DNA from: Tubulanus polymorphus
Taxonomy: Eukaryota > Nemertea > Palaeonemertea > Tubulaniformes > Tubulanidae
Direction: 5' to 3'
Length of the DNA: 64,000 nucleotides
Assembly (NCBI RefSeq): GCF_964204645.1
Contig: NC_134027.1
Coordinates: 3,584,485-3,648,484 of the forward strand
Numbering within the stretch: position 1 is the first letter of the stretch; each line of letters starts with the position of its first letter. The translations under genes were made by a program, and so were the position numbers. Below are positions 1-14,378 of this stretch, one piece after another. The notes below the pieces were generated by a model. That model was not told where the DNA came from, searched no databases, and saw nothing but the letters and a program-made list of their open reading frames with translations.

Positions 1-3000
1 AAGAAACAACATACTTGGCCGCTCTTAGAGGATATTAAAAAGCGATAAGTTAAGATACACGTAGCAAAACGAGTGACACAGCAGCTTGAGAGTCATTGAT
101 CACAAATGAAACGGTGTATTTCAAAATGTATAGATATACAGTTGAAAGGGAAAACGACGTATTTACTGCAATCCGACACTTTCATGCATTGACCTTTTAT
201 TACTTTCTAATCTCTTCTTTCATATTCAAACATATATTTCCTTAAGAACTGAAACACGTTTCGAACACGTGAATAACGATTATCCACTAATCGTTATTTC
301 ATCAAATAGATGTTCCAGATGACGCGTTGAGCGTTGGCGACCATACACAACTGCGGCATCACTCAAATAGCTACGCGTGGCTTCATCTTCATCCTACCTA
401 ATGCATTTAAACTCTTCAAAACAATTTTTCGAGCTTGATGTTCCTTCAGAAGCTACGAAATAACTTTGAAACTACACTTTTAAAACTCATTTATGCAGAT
501 GCAGACTAAACAATTCGAGTTTTGTATAGGCATACTAATTTTTTAAATTTCCATCCATGGCATTAAGATATATGTGTTGTAATATTTGTGGGTGTTATGG
601 AAGCGGCAACGCCTGCGAAGGAACCCAGTGATACATTGCCTTAGCTGCTTTAAAAATTGATGTTTTGCCCGTTAAGGCAATATGTGCGGACTATGATGTA
701 TTTGTCAAACTGACAGTTGCCAATCTTGGACAGCTGGTGCGTGACGCGATTTCAGTCCAACTCGTCTCCTGTTGACAGTATCTACAATACACGTGGTTCA
801 TGCAGGAAGTCAATGACTGATTGGACCGGGCAGCACAGATGGCGACCCCGATGTAAGAGAATACGGGGCCGTAATCGGGTTTGTGGAAAATGTTTCAACA
901 CTGCGCGTCCATATCGGATTGATCGATGACCGATACGTCCTTTTTGAATGTGTAAACTTATGAAAAATTCAATTATTTAAACATCTGGCTTTAAAAGAAA
1001 TACGCGGTACGATAGACAGGATTATTGTGAAGACATTCTCACTTACTGTATATCCCTATTATTGGCGATATAAATGGTAAATTAATGCCGCAGGTTTCAC
1101 ATCAATTAAGATATTTGAGAATAAAATCGAAGTGCATTTTATGTCCAACAGGTGTGTTTTTATGTTTCGCATGATCCCTTTATGACAAAGGACGATTGAT
1201 TACCGTTGTTGATTTTGGCCATAATATTTCGGATTTGTGTCAAATTACATATCATGCACGTGTTCCCACGAAAACAATGGCATCCACGGGACATTTACCA
1301 TCCAGGTTTGTCTTCTTACTCGATCGAGTAAATTTGGCGTATTGATCAAGTTGATCGGAAATTTATCTAAGGCTTCAATGAGTTGATGTGATGGGTAGTA
1401 ATTTACCGTATTATCATTAATTTGGACGCACAATTAATTGCGTGTCTCCTAAAAACAGACAGAAAACACAGAAACTTAAACACAAACTCACATTTCAATA
1501 GATAGGGTCTATTGTTTTATGGTTATGTGACAGAGATGATAAATGGACTAGCTCCCTGTCCATAGTTTCATTGGGTAGTGTTGTTGTTCCTGGTTTTTCA
1601 TTACAGTTAGCAGAGGTTTCCGTCATTTCCGTTTACAGCCGAGACTATTCGAGCTTCTGAACCATAAAAACGTGTGTTCATCGAAATGTCGTCAGATAAC
1701 CTACTCCTAGATGATTCGTCCATCACGGGAGACATTTTTGCTCATCATTTCTGACACGACACGGCGGAATCTATACAACGGGACTAATACACGTCCGGTA
1801 TCGTTAGCTCGCTTCACCTCCCCACGGGCGGATTCGGTAGCAGTTGCCCGAAGAACCCCAAACACCTTGTGACAGTCCGATTAATACTGAGTGACAGCAA
1901 GTAAGCTTACTGCATATTGATCACTTTGCAGAGATGGAATAATTGACAAATAGCGCTGTTTGATCCCCGTTGTATTTTTCATCTGTTGCTAATGTGTTGG
2001 CGAGAATTGTAACACGTGACTTGCATCCGGAATAAACAAACTCCCATCATTTTGATGAAAATATATGGGACGTCAAACGTGGCATGGGACCAACAAATAT
2101 CAGACAAGTTGGTCTACCTGTCTTGCTACGTCACGCCCATGTGGTTTCTTTATAAGATACATGTACTCGTGGGAGCTTAGCGAACTACCGATGATTACGA
2201 AACACGAAACAAAAGAAATTATCGAATTCGTGCGGATTTCGTTAGGTTACGAAAATCATCGGTCTACACGATATTGAGATCAAGGAGTCTGACTGATATC
2301 GTATCCATTGAGCTGGTAAAACTGGCCTTGCGCCTAGTCACTGTAAGTGTCGCTCGTGACCGGGAAACTTTTGCCACACCCCCATATCACACATAACACA
2401 GAAAAACGATGGGATGAAGTATTGCTAAGAGGGACATGTTTCATTTCAGTCAATTTGTCAACAAATGGGCTACAGTATACAAGGTCCAAAGGCAATCTAT
2501 AATTGCCAAGTTAAAATTAATGGCTGGAACTTTGTGACAGTGCACCATCATCAGTTATCAAGTCATTAAACCCTGAGTGGCAGGAATAGTAAACACATCA
2601 TGGACGATATATCATAGAAACTTGACAGACAGTATATTTGCTAAGGTTAACATGAAAAGCAAACCATCCTGCGCCATCGACTCCTCCGACACCAACACCA
2701 CCCGCTCACTGGAAAATGTGTCACAGTCGACGGTGAAGGTCACTAGTAGGCGTACTGACCAACAATCTACATTGGTTGAGAGCCATGGCCTCTAAACTCA
2801 TCCGTTTTTTCGTAAAGCCCATGGCTTGGCACATCGACTATAGTTCATGAACGACGAATTATTGTCATAAAGAGAACTTCGTGTGAAAGATTTGCCCATT
2901 TAAGGGCGTCGTGCGATGGCGGTGTCAAAACTTATTTTCAACCGACCAACATCAAGTGACAATGAATACGGTCGTCTATCATCGTCAATGAATATGACTT

Positions 3001-6000
3001 GTATCTTAATCTTTAACAGTAGCTATATACGCTTATACATTCAAATAGTTTAACTTAAAAATGAGTGTGAAGTTCAAAATGAAGTATCTATAACCATAAT
3101 GTTATGCATAAGCGTTGGGCTTGGCTTGTCAGTTATTCTGTCCATGTTTGGTACTTGTATAGCGTCAAGTCGTTAATGTGCTGTTAACGTGATTTATATC
3201 TGACAGGTCTTGACGAATGCCCCTCATGATCATCAGTTGCTCTGGCGACGATTTAATGACCGCCATGCCGGCAAAACAAGGCTTTTTATCTCGGCTAACC
3301 GGGCAATCAGCTGCCAGAACACAGGGGCATCTTAATTAAACAATTTTTGCGCGTATATATACACAGCTAAATTGATCGGGTCGACATTGAGGATTATGAA
3401 CCAACATGTATAATGGCAAATAAGATTGTGTCGTATCCACGAAAACCAAATCACAGGCTCAAGAAGCGCAGGAAGTTAATCGCTAACTTAGCCGAACTGG
3501 TAACAGCGCCTAAGTGGAAACTCACTCGATCCCTTGAAATTACACTCATCTATACCTAACTGATATAACTCTATTTTTCTTGTTTGTTTTCCTGGTATTC
3601 ACTGCGAAGAAACTTATAGTTAAAACCTGGCACGTTTTTTAAGTCATTTATCATGCCACTTTATTGTATTCAATAAGTGTTCTTTGACTGACAGGTTGAC
3701 TAGCAAGACGAATCGTTTGTTTTCTCTGTTTGTATAATCTTGCCGGAGTAATCATTCTGACGGGAGCTGCGCGCAAAATGCGTGCCTAGCTCTTCTACTG
3801 CGGGTCTTCCGCCGAAAATCAGTTGCAGATTATTGCATCCGGTATCATTTGTGAAAAAAGTAACGCTGATATAACTAACGGCTTGTTGTTCCATGGGGTG
3901 AGCATTTTATGATGAATTTCATTAATGATTCATTGCATTTTCCTTGAGTATAAGATATGTTGTCACATCTTTCGCTACATTTAAAATATCGTCACTGGGA
4001 TTTCTTGAGAACTTTTTGTCTACAGAATACATAAAGCTTCATTAGATTACCATCAGAGGCGAGAAATTATTTCAATTCTACATTCTTTAGCAGGATATAT
4101 AACAATCATGCGGATAATTACGTATTTATGGGTCGATCGACTGCATCAACTGCAATTTTTCCTTGTCCATTTTTGGCGCCATCAAAGTGTCCCGCGGCCA
4201 AGCATATGTTCACAACCACAGACATTATCTCGACTGTTTCGTGTGATTGATGTGTAGTGAAAATCATTATCGCGAACAACGGACATAAATCAAGCTCCAA
4301 GAGCCAAACCTGGGTAACAAACATAAAGGAAGCCACTATTCTGCATTCGCAATAGCGCAAAAATTATTTCCTCGGTTTTATTTGACGCGAAGTTAAATAT
4401 CATACGATGCAGGCCCTAGAATTGAGAATTTCAAGATGGCCGCTATAATGCCCAGATACTGGCTGTTAGTACAATCATGGTACAATCTACGGATTAGTAA
4501 TAACGTTTGTAGAGTTTCAAATAAATGATCCTAGGTACATAACTAACACATCTTTGCAACAAGAACCACCATTGCGCGATAGAGGTACTCGTATTTAGTT
4601 ACAGATCAATGGCTAAACTGAAAAAAATCGTTTCTTCAGTCTGTACTGGGTTAGCTGTTCTAATACAGGGTGAAGTTTTGTGAAGTTACAGTAAGTACAA
4701 ACTGAAGCAAAAACTTTCTGATTACAACACATTCTGAAAGTGACATAAAAGGGATGAAATTTTTATGACGTGACATCCATGTCTGTAACCTGCTTTGCGA
4801 GATTTTCTCGCTTGTTTGGTTACTGTCAAGTTACATTAGGGCGCCGCGACGAGGCTTGTTGCGCTAGTTAGGTGTCTTTCAACCCCACCACGACGCGACT
4901 CCGTGCTGAGTACGTCGATGATGAGATTCGTCGCGACAGCACATGATAAACTGTCAAATAAATAAAACCTTTAAAGATGAATATATGAAAACTATGAACT
5001 ACTGTCACAATGGATCGTAATTAGACGCGAGTTGTCTGTCAAACGAGCTGACAGGGGGAAAGCGCTGAATCAATCACAATGCTCATTTACATTCACGATG
5101 ATGCCATATTTTCCGATAGTCTGACCGAATCAACGAGACCATCCGAAAATGAGGATTTCAGAGGAAATCACCTGGGATTCTATAAGCCGTTATTGCGATA
5201 AGCAAAAAAACGAAAAATCATCGTATCACTCCAAATTTCCATACCGGTACAGTATACTGCTATTACCAAAAACCATAAACCCAATCTACAATAAATTTCT
5301 ATCTACATATTATAGTCTTCGAAAGATCGGCCTCACTGCATCATCAATGCGTACAAGACAGTTTGGTTGTGAGGCGATGCGAGGAGCGATCATTAATTTA
5401 AAGTTCATAACACACACTTGACATGATTGTCACATTTGAAGATGATAAATGATCGGCTGTCATAAAGCGTCAGTCATCGCAGTCGCGAGGTCTACGTAAA
5501 TCCCTCCGTGAAATCGTGCTGTCGCGCCAGAGATTGTTTGCAGTATTATCACTGTGTAGAGGGAAATTGAAAATTAAACACCGGCAAAAGAATTCGTAGG
5601 AAAAATGAAACATGGCCATTGCAATTGGCATACGTAGTTTTCTTTTATGTCACCAAGCCATGATTCCTGACGCTATATTTGTTGGTTCGTACTCATTATT
5701 CGGCCGCATTGGGTTAGGTGAAACCGGCGAGAGATTTATATTCTTTGTAAAAAGCTTTGCCTGTCGTTAGGCAATTAATAAGACCGCATAAGACTGACCA
5801 GTGACAGTTTTAAGGCTATTCTTGAGCAGAAAACTGATCCCTTCATCAATCAAGTGCTGTCAGAAAAATTGGACGTTTGATGAATGTTCTGGATATATTG
5901 GCCTACAGGCAAATGATATATAGATGGAATTCTGGCAGAGTGGTATGTCATAAATTTTGTTTTCCAAATGATATTGGCTGATGTAATGGCTCAGGACGTG

Positions 6001-9000
6001 ACAGTACTCTGTACAAGCTCTTACATCAAGCTCAAACAGAATGGATAGCCATACCACTGACGCCATGAAAGTCCAAGTTTCTGACACTTGGATGATTTGT
6101 GGTCCCCAGTCCTCTTTTTTTCAAAGCGTTGTGAACGAAATTGTTCATTATGGAGTAATACGTCATCTATATAGTGACGGCTTACTTTGACAGTTAGGTA
6201 TAAACTGTACACTTGCCTGTACCAACAAAGACCCTTCAATAAGCCCGGTTGCGGGCCGATATACCGTAGATGTAAATATTTAGGGTGTTTGAAACTGGCT
6301 AACCTACCATATCCACAAGACAGCTTGAGCGCATTTTGCAAACGGCGGTCAATCACTGACCTTTGTGCCTACATGTATTACTATTCGATGATATGCTTAT
6401 TTATCTTTGGAACTCTCAATTACACGAGAACTTTGTTCGTATCTTAAGATTAATGTTCGGGATCCTATGAATGAATGAAAAATAAAAGATTTAGATTTTC
6501 ATGTTGACAAAAAACGCAACATGAAACTATAACCCGGAGTGTGAAATTTTATGCAAATACTGTTGAGTTGATCAACCTTAGGTAATTGGTGATCAATATC
6601 ATCCCTGTCGAAATAAATCTCAATCGCTGACATTGCCTCGAATTTCCACTTGTAGAACTATAAATCATGGCGGTGATGTATGCTGAAATTAAGAGGCTTC
6701 GAAAACGTTGGTCGATCATGCAAGGTTCGCATGTCCAGTCACCAACGTCGCAATAAAGTAAATTTATGATACCAATATCGCAAAACGTATTGGCCACTTA
6801 CATGACACATTTCTGATTGACACAAATAACAGTAAATTGTCGCAAATCAGAGGGAAATCGGTTGTGTCACGTATCCTTGGCATGAACAAACGATTCAGCG
6901 GGGAAAAGAGCGATTTCTTGACCACACGACTTTTAACTAAAAACTTAAAAAACATCATCAGACATTAAAATAACAAACGTGTTTATGACCTCATAAGTAT
7001 ATATATATGTATATAATATGTACCCTTTTTATCAATAGTCAAAGTAAAAAAAAAGGAAGAGAAATGGATATTTTGCAAATGTACATATATTTAGTACAAT
7101 CATTCTCGCCACGTTGTTGAGCTGTAATTTGGTTGAATAAACTAAACATAGTGACGCAAGTTTATACGGGAGCTGACTTGACGGATACCCATTATTGGTG
7201 ATTAATGCTGTAATATATCAATTCGTTTAAGCTCCTTTATGAGCCTGATCCACGAGACGAAAATGTGTAATCTTTTCAACTACATTTTGCATAGTTCATA
7301 CATTGAGGGCGGGTTACCATCATCAAAATCTTGATCACGTGATGCGAACCACGTGGTTGTATTCGCACATGTCCTTGACACTGCCTTTCGATCTTGAGAG
7401 TTAGGGTTGAGTACTTTTCTGTGCACTCGCACGAAAAAGTAGGCTACATTTCTCTAGCAGTCAATCCGCTACCCGTTTTAATTCCGTTCGTATTAAAACA
7501 AACGAGATGTTTGAAGTAAAATTGATGTGTAGCTCGTTCATCTTGTGAATAGTCAATGACTCTTGTGTCGTTGGTAAGCTTCGTGAAAAAAGACGAGAAG
7601 ATTTCGCATTTAAATGGACTATCCAATTAGCGTTTTGTTTCACCGGCTTCTCGTCACATTTATCATTTTTCAAACTTGACAAGTTTTAGTTAGTATTATT
7701 GATTAATGCGTATGATTTATTATCATATATTTGTAGGACGTCGTCGTCAACATTAGAATAGGGGACCGCGACTGAAAAATATTGAATCGAGTGCCAATCA
7801 TGTGGTTCGAATCCCTAAACTACGACAATACGCTCAGAATTTTGTTGTTATGATTTGCAATTGTTCAAGAAATCATGTTAATGTCTATTAGATATATAAA
7901 CTACATTCTAAAATACATTTCTTCGTGTCAATAGTGGGTAGTTGTCCGCATCCATAGGGTGAGGAGATTTAGGAAGCCGACTGACAGAAAACTACATTTT
8001 AAATTTCCCTCGCTTGATAACTTTTCGAGCCGATGCGCACCATGCAGCGCCGGGGAATGTTTACTTTTATTATAGAAGACGTTGATTGATGATAATGATG
8101 ATGACGGATTGATTTATAGAGTTCGGGTTTGCCTTGCGTCACGAAATGGTAACAAATCATTCAGCGGAAGATATACCCCGCCTGGGCGTCGAATAAATCA
8201 AACTACAACCATGCATAAGTCTCCGGTCCAATCTAGATTCAAGGACGAGCCTAACGGCTTCCTCCCGAGAAATATGTCATGTATTGAATTCGATAATTAC
8301 AGAGGAAAAGTCGTCCATCATTATATTATATGGCGATTAAGGCTCGTATGATGCATTTTAATATGTAACGAAGCTGATACGTACATACACATCTTTCCCT
8401 CTCGACACCGTCCATTGGAGCCCGACTTCATGAATTGGCTTCAAATGTTCCTCAGTCTAAAATGAATCCAAAGATAGGGCCTATTCCACCCACCATACAT
8501 ACATATATTGCAAACTTGATTATTCAGCATCCAGGAGGTCTACTGTATTTCGGAAATGCTGATCATTGATGTTGCGGTGCCTGAAATTAAATGGTTCAAA
8601 TTGGAATCGGTAAATCGCGCTCGTACGTCAACGACCGTTTTTTCAGGATCTTTCAATCCCACGGCACATTCCTGACTAGCAGACGACTTGATGGAAACAG
8701 AGTGGCTTCTGTGATAACAAAAGCTTTCCTTGACAGAGATTGATAGCGCCATACATCAATGCCAAACTTGATCACCTAATCGTTTGCTTGCGCTTGTTTG
8801 ATCATGCCGACTGCAAACACGAAATACATCATCTTTGATGTGCGTAATGTGGAAAGGGTGGGTGGGGTTTATATATATTTTGTTGTATATTTTCTACCAT
8901 GTCACAGCGCTATAGTAACATGGTCATCGGTGACATTAGTTTAGAACTAAAGAAAATTTCTTGTAAAACTAATTAATCGTGCAGATAGATTGACAGAAAT

Positions 9001-10327
9001 ATAATAAAACTACGTTCATAATGAATTTGAATTTAAGTGAGATTGGCATATTCATTTCCAGTTCCGATAGTATATTGTGGACATATAACTGTGTTGGTAT
9101 AATATACGATGAACTGTTTCCAATCATGCTCGACTTAACCAGTTTTCAATTAAATGTTGATCAAGTATGATTGATTAAGATTAACGCGGGTCTAAGTTTT
9201 TGATTTACGGATCAATGATCGACGCGTAGACTCCTCAGATGACATATCAAATACTACCACGTCTCTCCTCATAGTGAACCACCTTAAACTGATGCCACGT
9301 AGTTTCGCGAAGAATCTGGTTCGGTCATCTTATCAAACTATGATTTCTTTTTTAAAGGAGAGGGATTGTTTTGTATTTTGTAGTCAAGTAAATATTTCGA
9401 TATTCCTCGCAAAACATTCACCAAGAAGAACTAAGTGTTGCGCCCCTACGTACATGGAAAAAATGCCTACATCAGACGACTTATCTGATTATCATCCCGA
9501 ACTGGAATCCCTGAGTAGATGGACCCAATTATCAATTCAATGCCTAGATATTCGTTCAAAAATGATCCATGGTCAACGTGTTTTATATACGCAGCTACTG
9601 GACAGGTCTCGAGGTGTGCGGATATCGTGTTAAAAAGTTTTCGCGTTTCTTCATTCATTACTTATTATTCAAGGAAGGTGGTCGTAACTGTTTTCATCAC
9701 GTGTATGTATCATGTAGATAAGTCACAAGCAGCCATCCATCTCACCTGTCAGTAACAGTGCTTAACTATCTCCATTAATGGCACTAAATGACGGTCGTAT
9801 ATCATGCACTTTATTGCACATAGCTGAAGGAGAGGAGAGACGGCAATTCCATGTCACAGCAAATTTTCAAATAAATCATCAGCTCGCGCTGAAGTTGCCA
9901 ATCTGACAGAGATCCGTTCGAAAACTGCAGAGACAGACGGATTACCCAATGTCGAGTCGTTTTATTAATACTAGATGTCGCTACAGCTATCACGACTTGG
10001 CGGCAATTTCAATTTGCTATTCTCGAAGCAAGCGGAAGAGCTATGATTCAACAAACAGTTCATGCATTTATACGCTGGAAGGGGTCCTTTTGTATGTGAT
10101 GCATCCATTCGAGGAAGGCGAGTAAAATATTCTAAGAAAACTTCACATACGTAATCAATGGCCGATCCCTGTGAAATGCCTCCACCATTCCGTAATACTG
10201 AGGCAGGAAAAGCTTGACCTCTTACAGCAGGATTGATTCATCCAAGATAAAGGATTAATTGACACATTCATATACAATACATAAATCCTTGTATTCGTTA
10301 TAAAATTGTACACAGATCTGAATTGAT
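1..10327. other. Gene-free stretch upstream of UTP4
   Basis: No conserved protein, splice-consistent exon chain, rRNA or convincing tRNA was recognised on either strand. Open frames here are short, lack domain signals and do not join in phase. One short frame near 2651-2770 has codon use that looks coding and a possible donor after a GTGAAG, but no partner exon was found. The stretch holds a tRNA box-B-like site near 7803 and an unusually dense set of TGACAG/CTGTCA hexamers, annotated separately. It may be intergenic or an intron of a gene outside the window. Confidence 0.5.
711..9910. promoter_or_regulatory. Cluster of TGACAG / CTGTCA (TALE-homeodomain-type) motifs
   Basis: By eye I count 24 copies of TGACAG or its complement between 711 and 9910. 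Examples start at 711, 773, 1528, 1870, 1892, 2536, 2623, 3201, 3689, 4823, 4951, 5002, 5036, 5049, 5457, 5802, 5857, 5999, 6188, 7982, 8731, 8991, 9746 and 9904. The base composition predicts about four per 10 kb, and the other 54 kb has roughly that density. TGACAG is the known core site of Meis/Pknox/TGIF TALE homeodomain factors. The site at 8989 (GATTGACAG) resembles a Pbx-Meis composite. A regulatory role is inference; the target gene may lie left of the window. Confidence 0.35.
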
Positions 10328-13300
10328 TCATGTCCCGAATTTCTTCTGTCTTAATGTTGGTGGCAGTGAATCGAGAAGGGCCATCGGTGTCACCTCAGTT
10401 ACGACTAATGAGCCATCACGTAGACTTCCAACATGAACCAAATACTGAAAGAGACATACACCATATAATAGTTACACTAACATTTGAGATAATATTCAGG
10501 GACCCAGTTCCACAGTTGTGAGTTAGAGTTAACTCTGAGTTAAAGTTAGTTCATTTTTAATGAGTTAACTCAGAGTCAAATCAGAACTCAGAACTGTGGA
10601 ACTGGACCCTGGAAGTACATTGCATTTACCTTGTATTTGTTGCAGATGTGTATCGCTCTGTTGACTTTCGATTGCTTCGTTTTAGTCTTTGGGGAACTTT
10701 TGGTTTTGCTCAAAAACGGCTGAAAACAAAAAAGTTCAAGTTATGAGCAAGAACTATTTACATTCCAGTAATGCACCTTCGCACATTCTCTCACCTTTGA
10801 CTTATCGAGTATGGCCAACTGCTGATCATCGTGCACAATGAACTGATCTTGATTGGAGTGATTATTGAAGAGGTTTAGTAGTTTATTTTGCCGATGAATC
10901 CAATCATGAGGAAACTGAGCTATGTGTTCCTTGCACCAGTCCGTGTATTGTCTCTTCTCATAGTCATATTCGAGCACCTAATCAATAGATTGACGCGACG
11001 TTTATTTTACTCTCTACATGGAAATCATCGATTCATATCGGATGTACACAACTTACCTTTCTATCGCAGTAAGCCACAGTTAATATAGTTGTGTCTGGTA
11101 GGAAACTTAAAGCTGTTGGCTGCACGTGATAGTTTGGTAATTTACATAAATACTGCAATGTTAATTCATCAGTTATCAGATGCAATGATAGTGTTACCAG
11201 TTTTAAATGAAATGTAAACCTGCGAAAAATTTCAATATCTTTTTCTAGGGTTCTTACAGACCAGGGAATCCAAAATTTCCCCAATTTTCCCCTAGCCAAC
11301 CATAAAATCCCTGATTGAATTATAAGATATCCTCAATGAGGGCTGTTGTCTGTTCCTTGTGCCACCCATCACCAGCAAGAACAAAAAATTCAAATTCCCT
11401 GATTTTCCAGAAGAGTCAGAATTCCCCGATTTTTCTGATACGTAAGAACCCTGTTTTTCTTATTCATACCACGATAACTACCTTTTTAGCATCTAGATCA
11501 TAAACGTAGACATTCCGCTGATGATCTGCAGCCGCGACACGAGTGCCATCATTATTGATAGCGAGTAGATGAATACATTCATTTGGTTCTGAAAATTCAA
11601 ACAAGATCAAAACATATGAACAAATGTCAAACAAATGACTTAAGTCAGGCATAAATTACGCTATACCTGATTCTGTAGATGGCTGCATCGTACAAATAAG
11701 ACTAGGTTGTATTTTATCGACTGAGATGACCTGCACGGTTCCATTGTTGGCTGCTGATATAAGTTTGGTCGAATCGTTGTTGAATACGAGTCTATGAGCT
11801 GGTAACACGTCTGGATGTTGATACCGCACTCGATGTAAACTGACGTTAATCGTATCCGATTCTTCCTGTAATTAATGAATGACATTTTCCTGTCTCAAGA
11901 GCTGGCACAATGAAGTAACCCGGCGTTCATACTATCCGCTAGTTAATCCGCTCTAATTTATATCTGGAACTGACCAAGTTAGAACCACTGTATCAATGAC
12001 ATCTTCAAATTAGCTGTTTTATCTCTGGTCCAGCAAGATGCAATAGAGAGATTGACAGCAAAGTATGCATAGTCATGGTCTGTTCTTAAATCTAGAACGG
12101 ACCTGGATTAGTCTTTTTGGACAGTGTTAATTGGTCTGTTCTAAAATGGAGCGACTAGTTCATCTCGGACTTTTCCCAGTTTCGATGTTCATCTGTCCAT
12201 TCAAAATAACGTACGCTGCTATAATTTCTGTTTTGACTTACCAATGTTACGTGATAGAGACGAACCGAGTACAGATCGGAATAAGCGATCCATTTACCGC
12301 ATGTACTTAATGCCGAACAAACTATAGTTTCCGCATCTCTCGATTTGAGCTGTAGCAGTTTGATCGGGTTCGTCGAAAGAGGAAGAATATCTCCATTTCT
12401 ATCTGTGAATAGAAACGAATGTTACTTTACAGTGAAACAGACATACGGTAAACTAATCAGAAAATTCATTCCAGTTTCTCACTCGATGTCTTATTAGTCG
12501 AGCCTAACTTCCATAATTCGAGGTAATTTGAATATTGTAACAAAACCGACGCATCAGCTGCCGCTATATGAACGACATTCTGAAAAATATATATAGATTG
12601 AGTAAATAAGATTAATCAGTCACAGATTCATCCTCGTTTGCTGTGTGTTTATTCACTAACCTGAGGTATCGCCGGTACTTTCTTATACTTTCCGTCAATC
12701 TTCCCTTTAAAGGGTAAATATATGAGATTACAATCGACACCTGAAAAGAACGAAGATTTTGAATAAATGACTTTTGTCTTTCATTACATTTCATTATTGG
12801 AGGTATTTTTGTACAAACCTCCAGAAACGAGGAATTCGCCGGTATGTACTAATGCTCTGACGTCATGTGTATGTGGATTCTGAAGGCGCATTTTCGAGTT
12901 CACCCAAGTTTTCCAATCGCTGTCGTCCTTCGTTTTGATGTATTCAAACTGCACTAAAGATGAATCTATTCCGCTGCAGAATACCGAGTCCCCGTCCTGA
13001 AATTATCGAATGCAAAATGAAAATATGTCACGTAGAATCATTAAATAAACATTCTACATTTGCGTCATACATATATCTAAACTCGCCTTATTTATACAAA
13101 GAGTTAGTACATCGGCTTGGTGGCTTTGGAAACTCTGTGAAAAAAAAAGAAATTGCTTTTGATAGCAACACATTTACAATTATCTATTAAACATAATTAA
13201 CCAAAACAATGAACTGAAGATATTTTCACCTTGATTTTAGTACCCATCTTTCCATTCCAAAATGATGTTTTCCCCCTCGAATCACCACTTATGATTGTCA

Positions 13301-14378
13301 TGTCTCTGAAAAATAACAACAAGACTCAGGGTCAACTCACATCTTTTTAAGAAATAAAACCGAAGTTTCATCAGAAATAAAATGAATTTAGGCAACACGG
13401 AATAAAACGTACTTCGTAACCGCCACGCACCAAATTATGGTTTCTTTACGAGGATCAATTCGACCAACAGTTAATCTTTGAATGGCATGCCCCGATTCGA
13501 CGCTCCAAACCCGGATATTCTCCATACCCCCGGTCACTATTCGATCTTCCGTGTCGTTCCAAGCAATGCATAAAATTCGACCTGAATTAAGAAAGGAATT
13601 AAAGAAAATATTGCACAACAGAGGCGCGACAATTTTGGAAGTGTCGTAGATTGACAACTTACTATCAATACGATCAAAGGATTTACTGTACTGCAAACTA
13701 TCAGATATAATATCAAACAACGCTACACATCCATCTTCAGTTCCTGCCTGTAAGAGATAATCCATATCTTAAATGATAAAACCTTTCTGGTTTAGATAGA
13801 GCTGAGTATATTAATCACTGTAAATGTGATGAAACTTACAGCAAGAAGAGTGCCAGATGTATTGACTGTAAGACACCAGACAGCACCAGAATAGGATGGA
13901 ACGGATTGCTGAAAAAAAGATCGATAAGATCCATTAAATCCTTCAATCCTTCCTTAAGATCCGTTAATCCTTTTCATGAATCTGACATGCGCGACTGATA
14001 AAAAGATTTCTAAATGTATAGGCCTACCTTAGGGCATAATTTCATCAAGTCATATTCAATGATTTCTCCTTGTAAACCGGTGGAGAAGAGACGCCCAGCC
14101 GACCAAACTAGCGCTTCAACCGACCGGCCTTCGCAGCTAGGAATTACCTAAATTAATATAAACAAAAATTCAAACACTGTTTAAACTCCTCAAAGGAGAG
14201 GCAATGAGAGAATTCTTACCTTTTCAAGAAACCAGTTATCGGGAATGCTCCATATTTCAATGGATCCATTTGATCGCGACAGAGCAATTCTTTTCTTATT
14301 CTCATCATATGCTAAGCAGTGAATGGCATGAGGGGTATATTCGAAGAAGCGAACCTGGTGAACCTTAAATTCAGCCAT
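10328..14378 (-). CDS. UTP4: UTP4 / cirhin, SSU processome WD40 protein
   Basis: UTP4 is a nucleolar WD40 protein of the t-UTP (UTP-A) subcomplex, needed for pre-18S rRNA transcription and processing. Sixteen exons join in phase to 661 aa (human cirhin is 686): 14220-14378, 14028-14147, 13840-13908, 13663-13747, 13413-13581, 13230-13305, 12819-12996, 12661-12740, 12483-12579, 12242-12402, 11667-11865, 11482-11588, 11057-11152, 10795-10977, 10630-10719, 10328-10444. The N-terminus MAEFKVHQVRFFEY and the C-terminus LPPTLRQKKFGT match cirhin closely, as do internal blocks such as GLQGEIIEYDL and HTHDVRALVH. All introns are GT-AG. The start is the first ATG, three bases from an in-frame GTG. The gene runs head to head with CHTF8, 684 bp apart. 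Two small transposons sit in introns 12 and 15. The reading frame is intact throughout. Confidence 0.96.
10497..10612. mobile_element. Palindromic MITE-like element in last UTP4 intron
   Basis: A 116-bp element has near-perfect terminal inverted repeats. The left end CAGGGACCCAGTTCCACAGT pairs with the right end reading CCAGGGTCCAGTTCCACAGT on the other strand, and pairing continues inward to TGAGTT. A second internal inverted repeat is built on GAGTTAACTC. There is no coding capacity, and no clear target-site duplication at the edges. It lies inside the 185-bp final UTP4 intron (10445-10629) and makes up most of it. The TIR plus foldback structure suggests a non-autonomous DNA transposon, but the superfamily is not assigned. 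Confidence 0.75.
11247..11452. mobile_element. hAT-like MITE in UTP4 intron 12
   Basis: The termini AGGGTTCTTAC and GTAAGAACCCT form an 11-bp perfect inverted repeat. They are flanked by an almost identical 8-bp direct repeat, ctttttct on the left and gtttttct on the right, as expected for a hAT-type target-site duplication. The 206-bp interior repeats short TTCCCC/TTTTCC blocks in opposite orientations and codes for nothing. It lies between UTP4 exons 12 and 13. It fits a short non-autonomous hAT derivative; the family name is unknown. Confidence 0.7.

Noticed and set aside
6021-6356. Minus-strand frame of 111 codons with Cys and Tyr
   Set aside because: No domain, no splice partner, composition not protein-like; an opposite frame is also open.
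9274-9633. Plus-strand frame of 119 codons
   Set aside because: No recognisable domain and overlapping open frames in two other registers; likely chance.
10330-10521. Plus-strand frame of 63 codons
   Set aside because: It is the reverse shadow of the last UTP4 exon and of the MITE.
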